A stretch of 7,684 nucleotides of DNA from an uncultured Collinsella sp. (lineage in GTDB: Bacteria; Actinomycetota; Coriobacteriia; Coriobacteriales; Coriobacteriaceae): NCBI GenBank assembly GCA_900551305.1, contig URVK01000067.1, positions 1-7,684 of the forward strand, written 5' to 3'. The position numbers and the translations under genes are program-made. Numbering within the stretch: position 1 is the first letter of the stretch; the number at the start of each line of letters is the position of its first letter. The notes below the pieces were generated by a model. It was given only the letters and a program-made list of their open reading frames with translations, did not search any database and had not been told where the DNA came from. Below are positions 1-5,167 of the stretch, piece by piece.

Positions 1-416
1 GACAGGCGTGCGGCCACGTCCTGCACACGGGCCGAGATTTCGGCTGAGTTCATACGGGCGATAGTGAGCGGCAGGGCGATGTTCTCGCGTGCTGTGAGCG
101 TGTCGAGCAGGTTGGAGTCCTGGAAGATAAAGCCAAGCTCCTCGCGGCGGAACTGCGAAAGCTTGGCCTGCTTCATGCGCGTCACATCCTGGCCGTTGAT
201 GCGAATGATGCCGCTCGTGGCGCTGTCGATGGTCGACACGCAGTTGAGCAGTGTCGACTTGCCCGAGCCCGAGGCACCCATGATGCCCACGAACTCGCCG
301 CGATTGACGGTAAAGTTGACGTCGTTGAGCGCGCGGGTCACGTTGCCCAGCGCACCGTATACCTTTTCGAGATGCGCGACCTCCAGTACCGGGGTCGCTG
401 CTTGCATGGTTTGCAT
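1..416 (-). CDS. BceA-type ABC transporter ATP-binding protein (partial, N-terminal 138 residues)
   Basis: This is the ATPase subunit of an ABC transporter, cut off by the left edge of the window after 138 residues. The visible part has the Walker A loop GASGSGKST at residues 47-55 and the Q-loop in FIFQDSNLLD (Gln 99). The wording around these motifs (EFVGIMG, CVSTIDSATSG, LSQFRREELGFIFQD, LLDTLTARENI) is typical of BceA/MacB/LolD-like ATPases, especially the bacitracin and antimicrobial-peptide resistance type that pairs with a large BceB permease. The signature motif, Walker B and the permease would lie beyond the left edge. The start at 416 is chosen because AAAGGA (complement of 423-428) lies 6 bases upstream; a second ATG at 407 is less well placed. 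It is divergent from the MutT-Vsr gene. The family is sure; the substrate (antimicrobial peptide sensing or detoxification) is inferred. Confidence 0.9.
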   Translation of the reverse strand, partial: MQTMQAATPVLEVAHLEKVYGALGNVTRALNDVNFTVNRGEFVGIMGASGSGKSTLLNCVSTIDSATSGIIRINGQDVTRMKQAKLSQFRREELGFIFQDSNLLDTLTARENIALPLTIARMNSAEISARVQDVAARL

Positions 417-501
417 ACCGAGTCCTTTCTTGCGATTAGTCTACGGCATCTATAGTCGCAAGGAGACGAGTCGGCTACCATCGATATGGCTTACGCTTGC
501 C

Positions 502-515
502 TTACCGTTGTGTAA
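502..515. promoter_or_regulatory. BceR-like operator, TTACC-N4-TGTAA
   Basis: The sequence TTACC-GTTG-TGTAA sits within a slightly wider inverted repeat, CCTTAC-6 nt-GTAAGG, at 500-517. It differs at one position from the TNACA-N4-TGTAA consensus that I recall for BceR-type response regulators, which control BceAB-type transporters. It is about 90 bases upstream of the BceA-like start. A candidate -10 for that gene, TATAGA (complement of 449-454), lies between them but has no clear -35, as expected of an activated promoter. The repeat is seen; the regulator is inferred, and no two-component genes are in the window. Confidence 0.5.
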
Positions 516-520
516 GGTAG

Positions 521-532
521 GGGTAGCTACCC
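521..532. repeat. Perfect 12-bp palindrome GGGTAGCTACCC
   Basis: A perfect self-complementary dodecamer lies 33 bases before the MutT-Vsr start and 5 bases after the BceR-like repeat. Its position in a divergent spacer suggests an operator for a dimeric regulator of the MutT-Vsr gene or of the ABC gene. No known consensus is recognised. Confidence 0.45.
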
Positions 533-550
533 TGTCACGTGTTGATGTTG

Positions 551-567
551 AGAGAGGACTCCTGTTG
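551..567 (+). promoter_or_regulatory. Ribosome binding site deciding a TTG start
   Basis: AGAGAGGA at 551-558 precedes a TTG at 565 with 6 bases between. The reading frame stays open far upstream to position 64, but that part is the antisense of the ABC gene. The protein beginning at the TTG reads MKTVHIAAGIIRK, a typical first strand of a MutT-type NUDIX domain. No in-frame ATG lies near it. Confidence 0.75.
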
Positions 568-1548
568 AAGACCGTTCATATTGCTGCTGGGATCATTCGC
601 AAGGAAGGATCCGACGAGCTGCTCGCCGCGCAGCGCGGCTACGGCGACATGCAGGGGCTTTGGGAGTTCCCGGGCGGCAAGCTCATGCGCGGTGAGACGC
701 CCGAGGATGCCGTGCGTCGCGAGCTTATGGAAGAGCTGCAGGTAAAAGTCACCAACCTGCGCGATTTCTATACCGTTGAGTATGACTACCCCGATTTTCA
801 TCTCTCCATGGAGTGCTATTACTGCTCGCTGGCCGATGAGTCCGGCGAGCCCCAGAAACACGACCGCCAGCTCGATATCCGCTGGATTCCACGCACCTCG
901 CTTGCCACGGTGGAATGGATGCCCGCCGACAAGGGGCTTATCGATGCCCTAATTGAGCTGAAGGAAGACCGGCTCGAGACAAGCGCCGCCGATGAGCCCA
1001 CCACCAGGCCCAAGCGCAAAACCAAACGCCGCTCCAAAAAGCGCTCCAAACCCGGTCTGCTCGACGGCATCGACACCTCGGACCTCTCCGCCGACGAGCG
1101 CGAGCTAGTCCGCCGTCGCGCCGCCATCAAAAAGTCCATGAAAGGCAACAAGCGCGCCAATACCAAGCCCGAGCTGCTCGTTCGCCAGCGCCTGCGCGCC
1201 GCGGGACTCACGGGTTATCGCCTGGAATGGAAAGTTCCCGGCAGGCCCGACCTCGCCTTCCCCGGGCCCAAGATCGGGGGTCGCGGACGCAAGATCGCCA
1301 TCTTCGTCAACGGCTGCTTTTGGCACCGCTGCCCCAAGTGCAATCCGAGCCAGCCCAAGCGCAACGTTGAGTTTTGGGAAGCAAAGTTCCGGCGCAACGT
1401 CGAGCGCGACCGAGCTGCCGTGGCAGCACTCACCGAAATGGGCTGGACGCCCATAACCATCTGGGAATGCGAACTCAAAAAGGACCGCATCGACGCCACG
1501 ATGGAAAAGGTCATCGAGCAGGTTCGCGCCGCGACCCCGCAGCGCTAA
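565..1548 (+). CDS. MutT/NUDIX hydrolase fused to a Vsr-type mismatch endonuclease
   Basis: A 327-residue two-domain protein. Residues 1-134 form a NUDIX hydrolase: GLWEFPGGK at 31-39, then the NUDIX box G38-x5-E44-x7-RELMEELQV (52-60), with Gln 59 where Gly is usual. HLSMECYYC (79-87), RQLDIRW (101-107) and PAD (120-122) resemble the MutT/NudG group, which hydrolyses oxidised or modified dNTPs to monophosphates. Residues 135-175 are a linker with a strongly basic run, 148-162. Residues 180-320 form a Vsr endonuclease: ANTKPELLVR (Glu 203), GRPDLAF (Asp 229, equivalent to the catalytic Asp 51 of E. coli Vsr), NGCFWHRCPKC (249-259), NVEFWEAKFRRNVERDR (267-283) and WECEL (300-304). Cys 251, 256, 259 and 302 could bind the structural zinc. 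The His 64 equivalent is Asn 249. Vsr nicks beside T:G mismatches arising from 5-methylcytosine deamination. No cytosine methylase is in the window. Domain calls are firm; joint function is inferred. Confidence 0.93.
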   Translation: MKTVHIAAGIIRKEGSDELLAAQRGYGDMQGLWEFPGGKLMRGETPEDAVRRELMEELQVKVTNLRDFYTVEYDYPDFHLSMECYYCSLADESGEPQKHDRQLDIRWIPRTSLATVEWMPADKGLIDALIELKEDRLETSAADEPTTRPKRKTKRRSKKRSKPGLLDGIDTSDLSADERELVRRRAAIKKSMKGNKRANTKPELLVRQRLRAAGLTGYRLEWKVPGRPDLAFPGPKIGGRGRKIAIFVNGCFWHRCPKCNPSQPKRNVEFWEAKFRRNVERDRAAVAALTEMGWTPITIWECELKKDRIDATMEKVIEQVRAATPQR

Positions 1549-1799
1549 AACGAGCCATTCACACGCCCCACACGCCCGCGCCACATCCATGCCACAAACC
1601 TTAGAAAGCCCTTAAGCTCAAAACCTTTCAAAGGTGTTACTCGATAGCTTTCACCTGCGGTTTCACCGTAATCGCAAACCTCATTAAGCCTTTCTTTAGC
1701 GCTTCTTTGCGGCGTCCGCGGCATAATACTGCCAACGCACGGGACCTAGCAGCACACCCCGTGCGCAACCTTTTGGTGGACATCGAGGAGGCCGCACGC
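1549..1799 (+). other. Intergenic region; possible Rho-dependent trailer and weak promoter
   Basis: No hairpin followed by a T-run ends the MutT-Vsr gene. Instead 1555-1600 is strongly C-rich and G-poor (25 C, 5 G in 46 bases), the kind of RNA that Rho loads on. A 13-bp palindrome ACCTTT-C-AAAGGT lies at 1623-1635, and TTTCACC occurs twice, at 1649-1655 and 1661-1667. CATAAT at 1722-1727 is a possible -10 for the downstream small ORF, but no good -35 is in place. All functional readings are weak. Confidence 0.3.
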
Positions 1800-2006
1800 A
1801 TGCATTCTTCCAATGACGCAGCACAGCCATCCCTAAAACATGCGGACCTTTTCTCCTTCCCCCCGACACAGAGAGACGGTCTCCTCGACTCCCCCACCAC
1901 AAAAGCCAAACGCTCAACCAATCAGAGCCTCAACTTGCGAGCATCCTTCGAAAAGCTCCAAGCATCCCTAGACAAGGCGTTCCCCGAACAGGCAAGAGCA
2001 ATCTAA
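1800..2006 (+). CDS. Possible small protein of 68 residues, unknown
   Basis: An ATG at 1800 follows GAGGAG (1785-1790) with 9 bases between, and opens a 68-codon frame ending at TAA 2004-2006, 25 bases before the AraC-family gene on the same strand. The predicted product is hydrophilic with no signal peptide, membrane segment or motif I recognise. Its C-terminal third (LRASFEKLQASLDKAFPEQ) could form an amphipathic helix. The frame is open further upstream to a TTG at 1707, but only the 1800 start has a good ribosome binding site. It may be a genuine leader or small protein, or chance open sequence; the good Shine-Dalgarno and colinear position are the only support. Confidence 0.35.
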   Translation: MHSSNDAAQPSLKHADLFSFPPTQRDGLLDSPTTKAKRSTNQSLNLRASFEKLQASLDKAFPEQARAI

Positions 2007-2019
2007 GCCCATCGCGCTT

Positions 2020-2034
2020 TATACTGATGCCATG
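2020..2034 (+). promoter_or_regulatory. Candidate -10 placed for a leaderless mRNA
   Basis: TATACT at 2020-2025 ends 6 bases before the ATG at 2032. With normal spacing, transcription would begin at or beside the A of the start codon. No Shine-Dalgarno precedes either this ATG or the alternative at 2041. This fits leaderless expression, which is common in actinobacteria. A -35 is not evident. Confidence 0.4.
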
Positions 2035-2970
2035 CGAAACATGGATCACATAGAATTGCACCGCGGAGGACGCGAGGAAGCGTTTCCCGAGACCGCCGAA
2101 GACTGGCCCTATATTGCCGAACGCGCAGAATTCGCTCGCTATCCGGGCAATTCCGTCCCCTGGCACTGGCATTCCGAAGTTGAGCTTTTCTACATGGAGC
2201 AGGGAGCGATTGACTATCGAACGCGCGCGGCTCATGAGCACGTACGCTTTGAGGAAGGGTCCGCCGGCTTTATCAACGGCGGCGTTTTGCACAGCACGCT
2301 GCAATCACCCAATTCGGCACCAGCCATTCAAATGTTGCATATCTTTCAGCCGTCGATGCTCGGCGATCCCACGGGACGTCTCCAAAAGCGCTATATCAAT
2401 CCTTTGCTGCAATGTCGAGGCGTCGATGTGCTCAAATGGTCGCCCACCAACCCCGACGATATGCCCTTTATCGATTTGCTGAAGAGCTCCTTTAGCCACG
2501 ACCTTCAACGGCCGCAGAACGAGATGGCGCTTCGAAATAGTTTGTCAGAGCTCTGGATTCAGATTAACGCCAAGGCCGAACCGCTCTTTTCCTCCGACAA
2601 CGCCTCTTGGATGACCAACCGCGACGTACAGTTCAAGGCAATCCTGGACTATATCCGCGCAAACTATGCAGCCGCTATAGATGTGCCCCAGATGGCATCT
2701 GCAGCCGGCGTAAGCGAAAGAGAGTGTTACCGCATTATCGAAGCTTGCGCAGGAACGACCCCGGCGGCATATCTGCGTGCATACCGCGTAAACCGTGCTT
2801 GCGAACTTTTGGCACACACCACGCGAACGGTCCAGACAGTCGCGCGCCAATGCGGCTTTGCGACAGCAAGCCATCTTGGCCAGGCATTTAAAGAACAAAT
2901 GGGATGCACTCCTTCGAGCTATCGAGCAGCGAGGCAGAATCTCGATAGCACCAGGCAGAAATCCCGCTAG
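2032..2970 (+). CDS. AraC-family transcriptional regulator with cupin sensor domain
   Basis: A 312-residue regulator. The N-terminal half is a cupin-type sensing domain: VPWHWHSEVELFYMEQG at 42-58 is the usual first cupin motif of AraC regulators, followed by an EEGSAGFINGGVLHS strand-turn region at 74-88. The C-terminal ~105 residues carry the two helix-turn-helix motifs: DVPQMASAAGVSERECYRII (217-236) and TVQTVARQCGFATASHLGQAFKEQMGCTPSSYR (266-298), the latter matching the AraC signature including the final G-x-T/S-P-x-x-Y-R. It is cytoplasmic and likely responds to a small ligand such as a sugar or derivative. It is followed 56 bases later by a HAD phosphatase on the same strand with no terminator between, so the two are probably cotranscribed. 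The start is uncertain (2032 or 2041), because neither ATG has a ribosome binding site. Target genes and ligand are unknown. Confidence 0.92.
   Translation: MRNMDHIELHRGGREEAFPETAEDWPYIAERAEFARYPGNSVPWHWHSEVELFYMEQGAIDYRTRAAHEHVRFEEGSAGFINGGVLHSTLQSPNSAPAIQMLHIFQPSMLGDPTGRLQKRYINPLLQCRGVDVLKWSPTNPDDMPFIDLLKSSFSHDLQRPQNEMALRNSLSELWIQINAKAEPLFSSDNASWMTNRDVQFKAILDYIRANYAAAIDVPQMASAAGVSERECYRIIEACAGTTPAAYLRAYRVNRACELLAHTTRTVQTVARQCGFATASHLGQAFKEQMGCTPSSYRAARQNLDSTRQKSR
2932..2960 (+). repeat. Two direct AGGCAGAA repeats, 21 bp apart
   Basis: AGGCAGAA occurs at 2932-2939 and again at 2953-2960, exactly 21 bp apart, or two helical turns. They lie in the last codons of the AraC-family gene and upstream of the HAD gene. 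AraC proteins often bind direct half-sites at about this spacing. The repeats also encode similar residues (RQN and RQK), so coding chance is an alternative. Confidence 0.3.
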
Positions 2971-3026
2971 CCCTTCTTCTGTCACTGCATCAAACTTGCA
3001 GGCAAACAACAGAGAGGAGCAATCAT

Positions 3027-3650
3027 ATGAAGCACTTTGACCATATCGTATTTGACGTTGATGGGACATTGGCAGATACAGAAGAAAGCGTTCTGTCATC
3101 GCTTGTCCAGATTGTCCAAGAAGAGACCAGCAAAACGCTCCCCCGACACGAGCTTGATTTTGCCCTCGGCATACCCGGCAAGGATGCCCTTGAGAAACTT
3201 GGGATCTACTCGCAGGCAACGTTGGATCGCTGGTGCCAAGTTGCCGCCAGCTTTAAAAGCACCATCAGCGTGTTTCCAGGTTTGCTTGAAGTCATCGCAA
3301 CACTCGCCGACAACGGCTGCAAACTTGGCATCGTCTCCTCACGTGCGCGCGACGAATACGCAGAAGAAATTGCACCCCTTGGCTTCGATAAGTATTTTGA
3401 GCACATCATCCTTGTCGAAGACACAACCGAACATAAACCCGCACCCGCTCCCATGCTCGAATATCTCCGGCGTACGGGCGCGAATCCTGGCAACGTCGTC
3501 TACGTTGGCGACACCGTCTACGACGAACAATGCGCAACTTCGGCAGGGGTCAGTTTTGCCCGAGCAGCATGGGGATCACACCAAGATATCCCAAACGCCA
3601 CCTACAACCTCAAAACCCCCAACGACCTGCTAACCCTAACAACCAAATAA
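3027..3650 (+). CDS. HAD-superfamily phosphatase, phosphoglycolate phosphatase-like
   Basis: A 207-residue cytoplasmic hydrolase of HAD subfamily IA. All four motifs are present: motif I DVDGT at 10-14 (nucleophile Asp 10, acid/base Asp 12), motif II GIVSS with Ser 104, motif III Lys 137 in EHKPAP, and motif IV GDTVYD at 161-166 (Asp 162 and Asp 166 for Mg2+). Residues 15-85 form a helical C1 cap that selects the substrate. Size and layout fit phosphoglycolate phosphatase, pyrophosphatase PpaX or beta-phosphoglucomutase-like enzymes; the exact substrate cannot be read from the sequence. The start is set by GAGGAG at 3014-3019, 7 bases before the ATG. It follows the AraC-family gene by 56 bases and probably shares its transcript, suggesting a sugar-phosphate or housecleaning role tied to that regulator. 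It is convergent with the aldolase gene. Confidence 0.9.
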   Translation: MKHFDHIVFDVDGTLADTEESVLSSLVQIVQEETSKTLPRHELDFALGIPGKDALEKLGIYSQATLDRWCQVAASFKSTISVFPGLLEVIATLADNGCKLGIVSSRARDEYAEEIAPLGFDKYFEHIILVEDTTEHKPAPAPMLEYLRRTGANPGNVVYVGDTVYDEQCATSAGVSFARAAWGSHQDIPNATYNLKTPNDLLTLTTK

Positions 3651-3666
3651 CCCACGCGTCCCACCC

Positions 3667-3860
3667 TTTCAGCCCCAACGCCACAAGGGCGATTGAGCAG
3701 GACGGTTTGGGCGGGTCCCCGTACTTAGTTTCCAAAATCATTCCACAGCGCGAAGGCTTCTTATTATTTTCAGACCTAACGCCACAAGGGCGACGACCTC
3801 GAGAAGGTCAACTTGGGAGGGACGAGGGCTTAGTTCCCCAATCTTTCCGCAGGGGGCAAA
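3667..3860 (+). repeat. Two degenerate copies of an intergenic repeat, offset about 101-106 bp
   Basis: Copy 1 begins at 3667 and copy 2 at 3768. The first 26 bases agree at 24 positions, including the identical 16-mer AACGCCACAAGGGCGA at 3677-3692 and 3778-3793. After a divergent stretch both continue with TTGGG (3707 and 3813), CTTAGTT (3724 and 3829), CC(A)AATC and TTCC-CAG. Copy 2 carries the left arm of the long inverted repeat. This looks like a dispersed intergenic element duplicated in tandem and then diverged. No ORF here is credible. Confidence 0.7.
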
Positions 3861-3939
3861 AAGCCTCGCCGCACGAAGTGCGCAGCGAGGCTTTTTGCAT
3901 GCCCGAGGACGATTGGGGAACTAAGCCCTCGTCCCTCCC
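3815..3939. terminator. Perfect 29-bp inverted repeat enclosing a bidirectional terminator hairpin
   Basis: The outer arms 3815-3843 and 3911-3939 are complementary at all 29 positions. Inside, GCAAAAAGCCTCGC (3856-3869) pairs with 3885-3898 over 14 bp. That stem extends through CGCAC (3870-3874) and GTGCG (3878-3882) with a GAA loop and a 2-nt bulge. The A-run on one arm and the T-run on the other make it a two-way terminator between the convergent HAD and aldolase genes. The outer arms are far longer than termination needs. No target-site duplication flanks the structure. Confidence 0.85.
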
Positions 3940-3972
3940 CGGGATATGTAGCGAGTCGGAGTACCCTTGCTG

Positions 3973-4830
3973 TTACTCTGCTTTGCCCACGGAGTTGAGG
4001 TTGGTCATGCGGATCTTAACCAGCTCGGTGATCTCACGCATGCCCTCCTTGGCCGGCTTCTTGGGATCGAAGCAGGCGGGGTTCTCGGCCATGTAGGCCA
4101 TGAAGCCCTTGGTGTAGGCCTGACGCAGCTCGGTGGCGTAGTTAACCTTGCAGATGCCGTTCTTCACAGCCTCGGCAACCTGCTCATCGGGCACACCAGA
4201 GGTGCCGTGCAGAACCAGCGGCACGTCGACGGCGTCGCGGATGGCCTTGACCACGGACTGCTCGATGTGCGGATCGCTCGTGTACACGCCGTGGCTGGTG
4301 CCAACGCCAATGGCCAGCGAGGTGCAGCCGGTGCGCTCAACGAACTCCTTGGCCTCGGCAGGATCGGTGTAGGGGCTCTCGCCCTCAACCGCGGGACCGT
4401 CGTCCTCCTTGCCGCCAACCTTACCGAGCTCAGCCTCGACGGGCACGCCCATGGCGCGGCCAGCATCGGCGACGGACTTGGTCAGGGCAATGTTGTCCTC
4501 GAAGGACTCGTGCGAACCGTCGATCATGACAGAGGTGTAGCCCGTGCGGAAAGCCTGCATGCAGCGGTCATAGCCATCGCCGTGATCGAGGTGCAGAGCG
4601 ACGGGCACGGAAGCGCGCTCGGCGGCAGCCTTGACCATGCCGTAGAAGTAGTCCAGACCAGCGGTCTTGATGGTGCCCGGGGTGGTCTGCATGATGACGG
4701 GGGACTTGGTCTCCTCGGCAGCGGCCAGAACGGCCATAACAAACTCGAGGTTCTCGACGTTGAACGCGCCGACGGCGTAGTGGCCGGCCTGAGCGTCCTT
4801 GAGCATCTTTTCGGTGGTAACAAGTGCCAT
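3973..4830 (-). CDS. Class II ketose-1,6-bisphosphate aldolase (fructose or tagatose type)
   Basis: A 285-residue zinc-dependent aldolase that reversibly cleaves a ketose 1,6-bisphosphate to dihydroxyacetone phosphate and glyceraldehyde 3-phosphate in the cytoplasm. Visible motifs: YAVGAFNVENLE at 18-29, class II signature ALHLDHGDGYDRC at 78-90 (catalytic Asp 82, zinc His 83), second signature VEAELG at 131-136, VGTSHGVY at 176-183 (zinc His 180), LVLHGTSGVP at 205-214 (zinc His 208) and KVNYATEL at 228-235 for phosphate and substrate binding. The length matches the GatY/KbaY and short FbaA group, so fructose or tagatose bisphosphate cannot be told apart by eye. The start at 4830 gives the family's usual MALVTTEKML and has AGGAG (complement of 4840-4844) upstream; the longer frame to 4971 adds an unfamiliar extension. 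The DeoR-family gene is divergent, suggesting sugar-phosphate control. A possible -10, TACAAT, is the complement of 4916-4921. Confidence 0.94.
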   Translation of the reverse strand: MALVTTEKMLKDAQAGHYAVGAFNVENLEFVMAVLAAAEETKSPVIMQTTPGTIKTAGLDYFYGMVKAAAERASVPVALHLDHGDGYDRCMQAFRTGYTSVMIDGSHESFEDNIALTKSVADAGRAMGVPVEAELGKVGGKEDDGPAVEGESPYTDPAEAKEFVERTGCTSLAIGVGTSHGVYTSDPHIEQSVVKAIRDAVDVPLVLHGTSGVPDEQVAEAVKNGICKVNYATELRQAYTKGFMAYMAENPACFDPKKPAKEGMREITELVKIRMTNLNSVGKAE

Positions 4831-5164
4831 GAGCGTTTGCTCCTCTCCCTCGCCCGCATCTGGACATCGGGCGTAGTTGTTCACAAGGCGTTCTACCTTG
4901 CGTTTTGCTGCGCTCATTGTATGAAATTCAGCGTCTTTGCACGTGCGAGATATTGAGCCCATGCAGGTCAATACCGTCGTTTTTGAAAAGTAAACGGAAG
5001 GAATTGGAGCCGAGTAGGCGTGTTCGATATTGAATTTTGGGCGTTGAGCGTCTTTCTTTTATAGAAAAGATAAGTAATCGAAAGGTGTTTTCTTACTCAA
5101 AAAGAAAATGAACGAAAATAGAGTCAACACAATTCCTGCAAATTTAGCCGAGAATGGAGCAGAC
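4831..5164. promoter_or_regulatory. Divergent aldolase / DeoR control region with candidate operators
   Basis: This 334-base spacer turns AT-rich from about 5051. It holds the inverted repeat TCTTTT-4 nt-AAAAGA at 5055-5070, GAAA-5 nt-TTTC at 5080-5092, TTTTCTT-7 nt-AAGAAAA at 5088-5108, and GAAAAT repeated at 10-bp spacing (5104-5109, 5114-5119). A candidate promoter toward the DeoR gene is TTGGGC (5037-5042), 17 bases, TATAGA (5060-5065); its -10 lies inside the first inverted repeat. Toward the aldolase, TACAAT (complement of 4916-4921) would give a leader of about 80 nt with a small CAAGG/CCTTG hairpin at 4884-4900. Repeated half-sites are typical of DeoR-family operators; binding is inferred. 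Confidence 0.5.
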
Positions 5165-5167
5165 ATG
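5156..5167 (+). promoter_or_regulatory. Ribosome binding site deciding the DeoR start
   Basis: GGAG at 5156-5159 lies 5 bases before the ATG at 5165. An earlier in-frame ATG at 5108 has only an A-rich leader, and its extra 19 codons are AT-rich and overlap the candidate operators, so 5165 is preferred. Confidence 0.65.

Noticed and set aside
64..564. Upstream extension of the MutT-Vsr frame to an ATG at position 64
   Set aside because: It is antisense to the ABC ATPase gene and its residues resemble no NUDIX protein; the TTG at 565 has a good ribosome binding site and begins a typical NUDIX domain.
1637..1921. 94-codon minus-strand frame in the 1549-2031 intergenic region
   Set aside because: No ribosome binding site of note and no recognisable motif; the opposite-strand ORF at 1800 is better supported.
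3815..3939. Insertion sequence or complete transposon
   Set aside because: No transposase gene and no flanking target duplication; only a non-autonomous or REP-like element remains possible.
3530..4096. 188-codon open frame spanning the HAD 3' end, the intergenic repeats and the aldolase 3' end
   Set aside because: It runs through the long inverted repeat and terminator and overlaps two real genes; no homology is recognisable.
3967..4956. 329-codon open frame on the plus strand opposite the aldolase
   Set aside because: It mirrors the aldolase codons and arises from GC-rich third positions; the aldolase on the minus strand has all catalytic motifs.
4831..4971. N-terminal extension of the aldolase to an ATG at 4971
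   Set aside because: Class II aldolases of this length normally start MALVTTEKM; the extension covers the candidate promoter and has no family resemblance.
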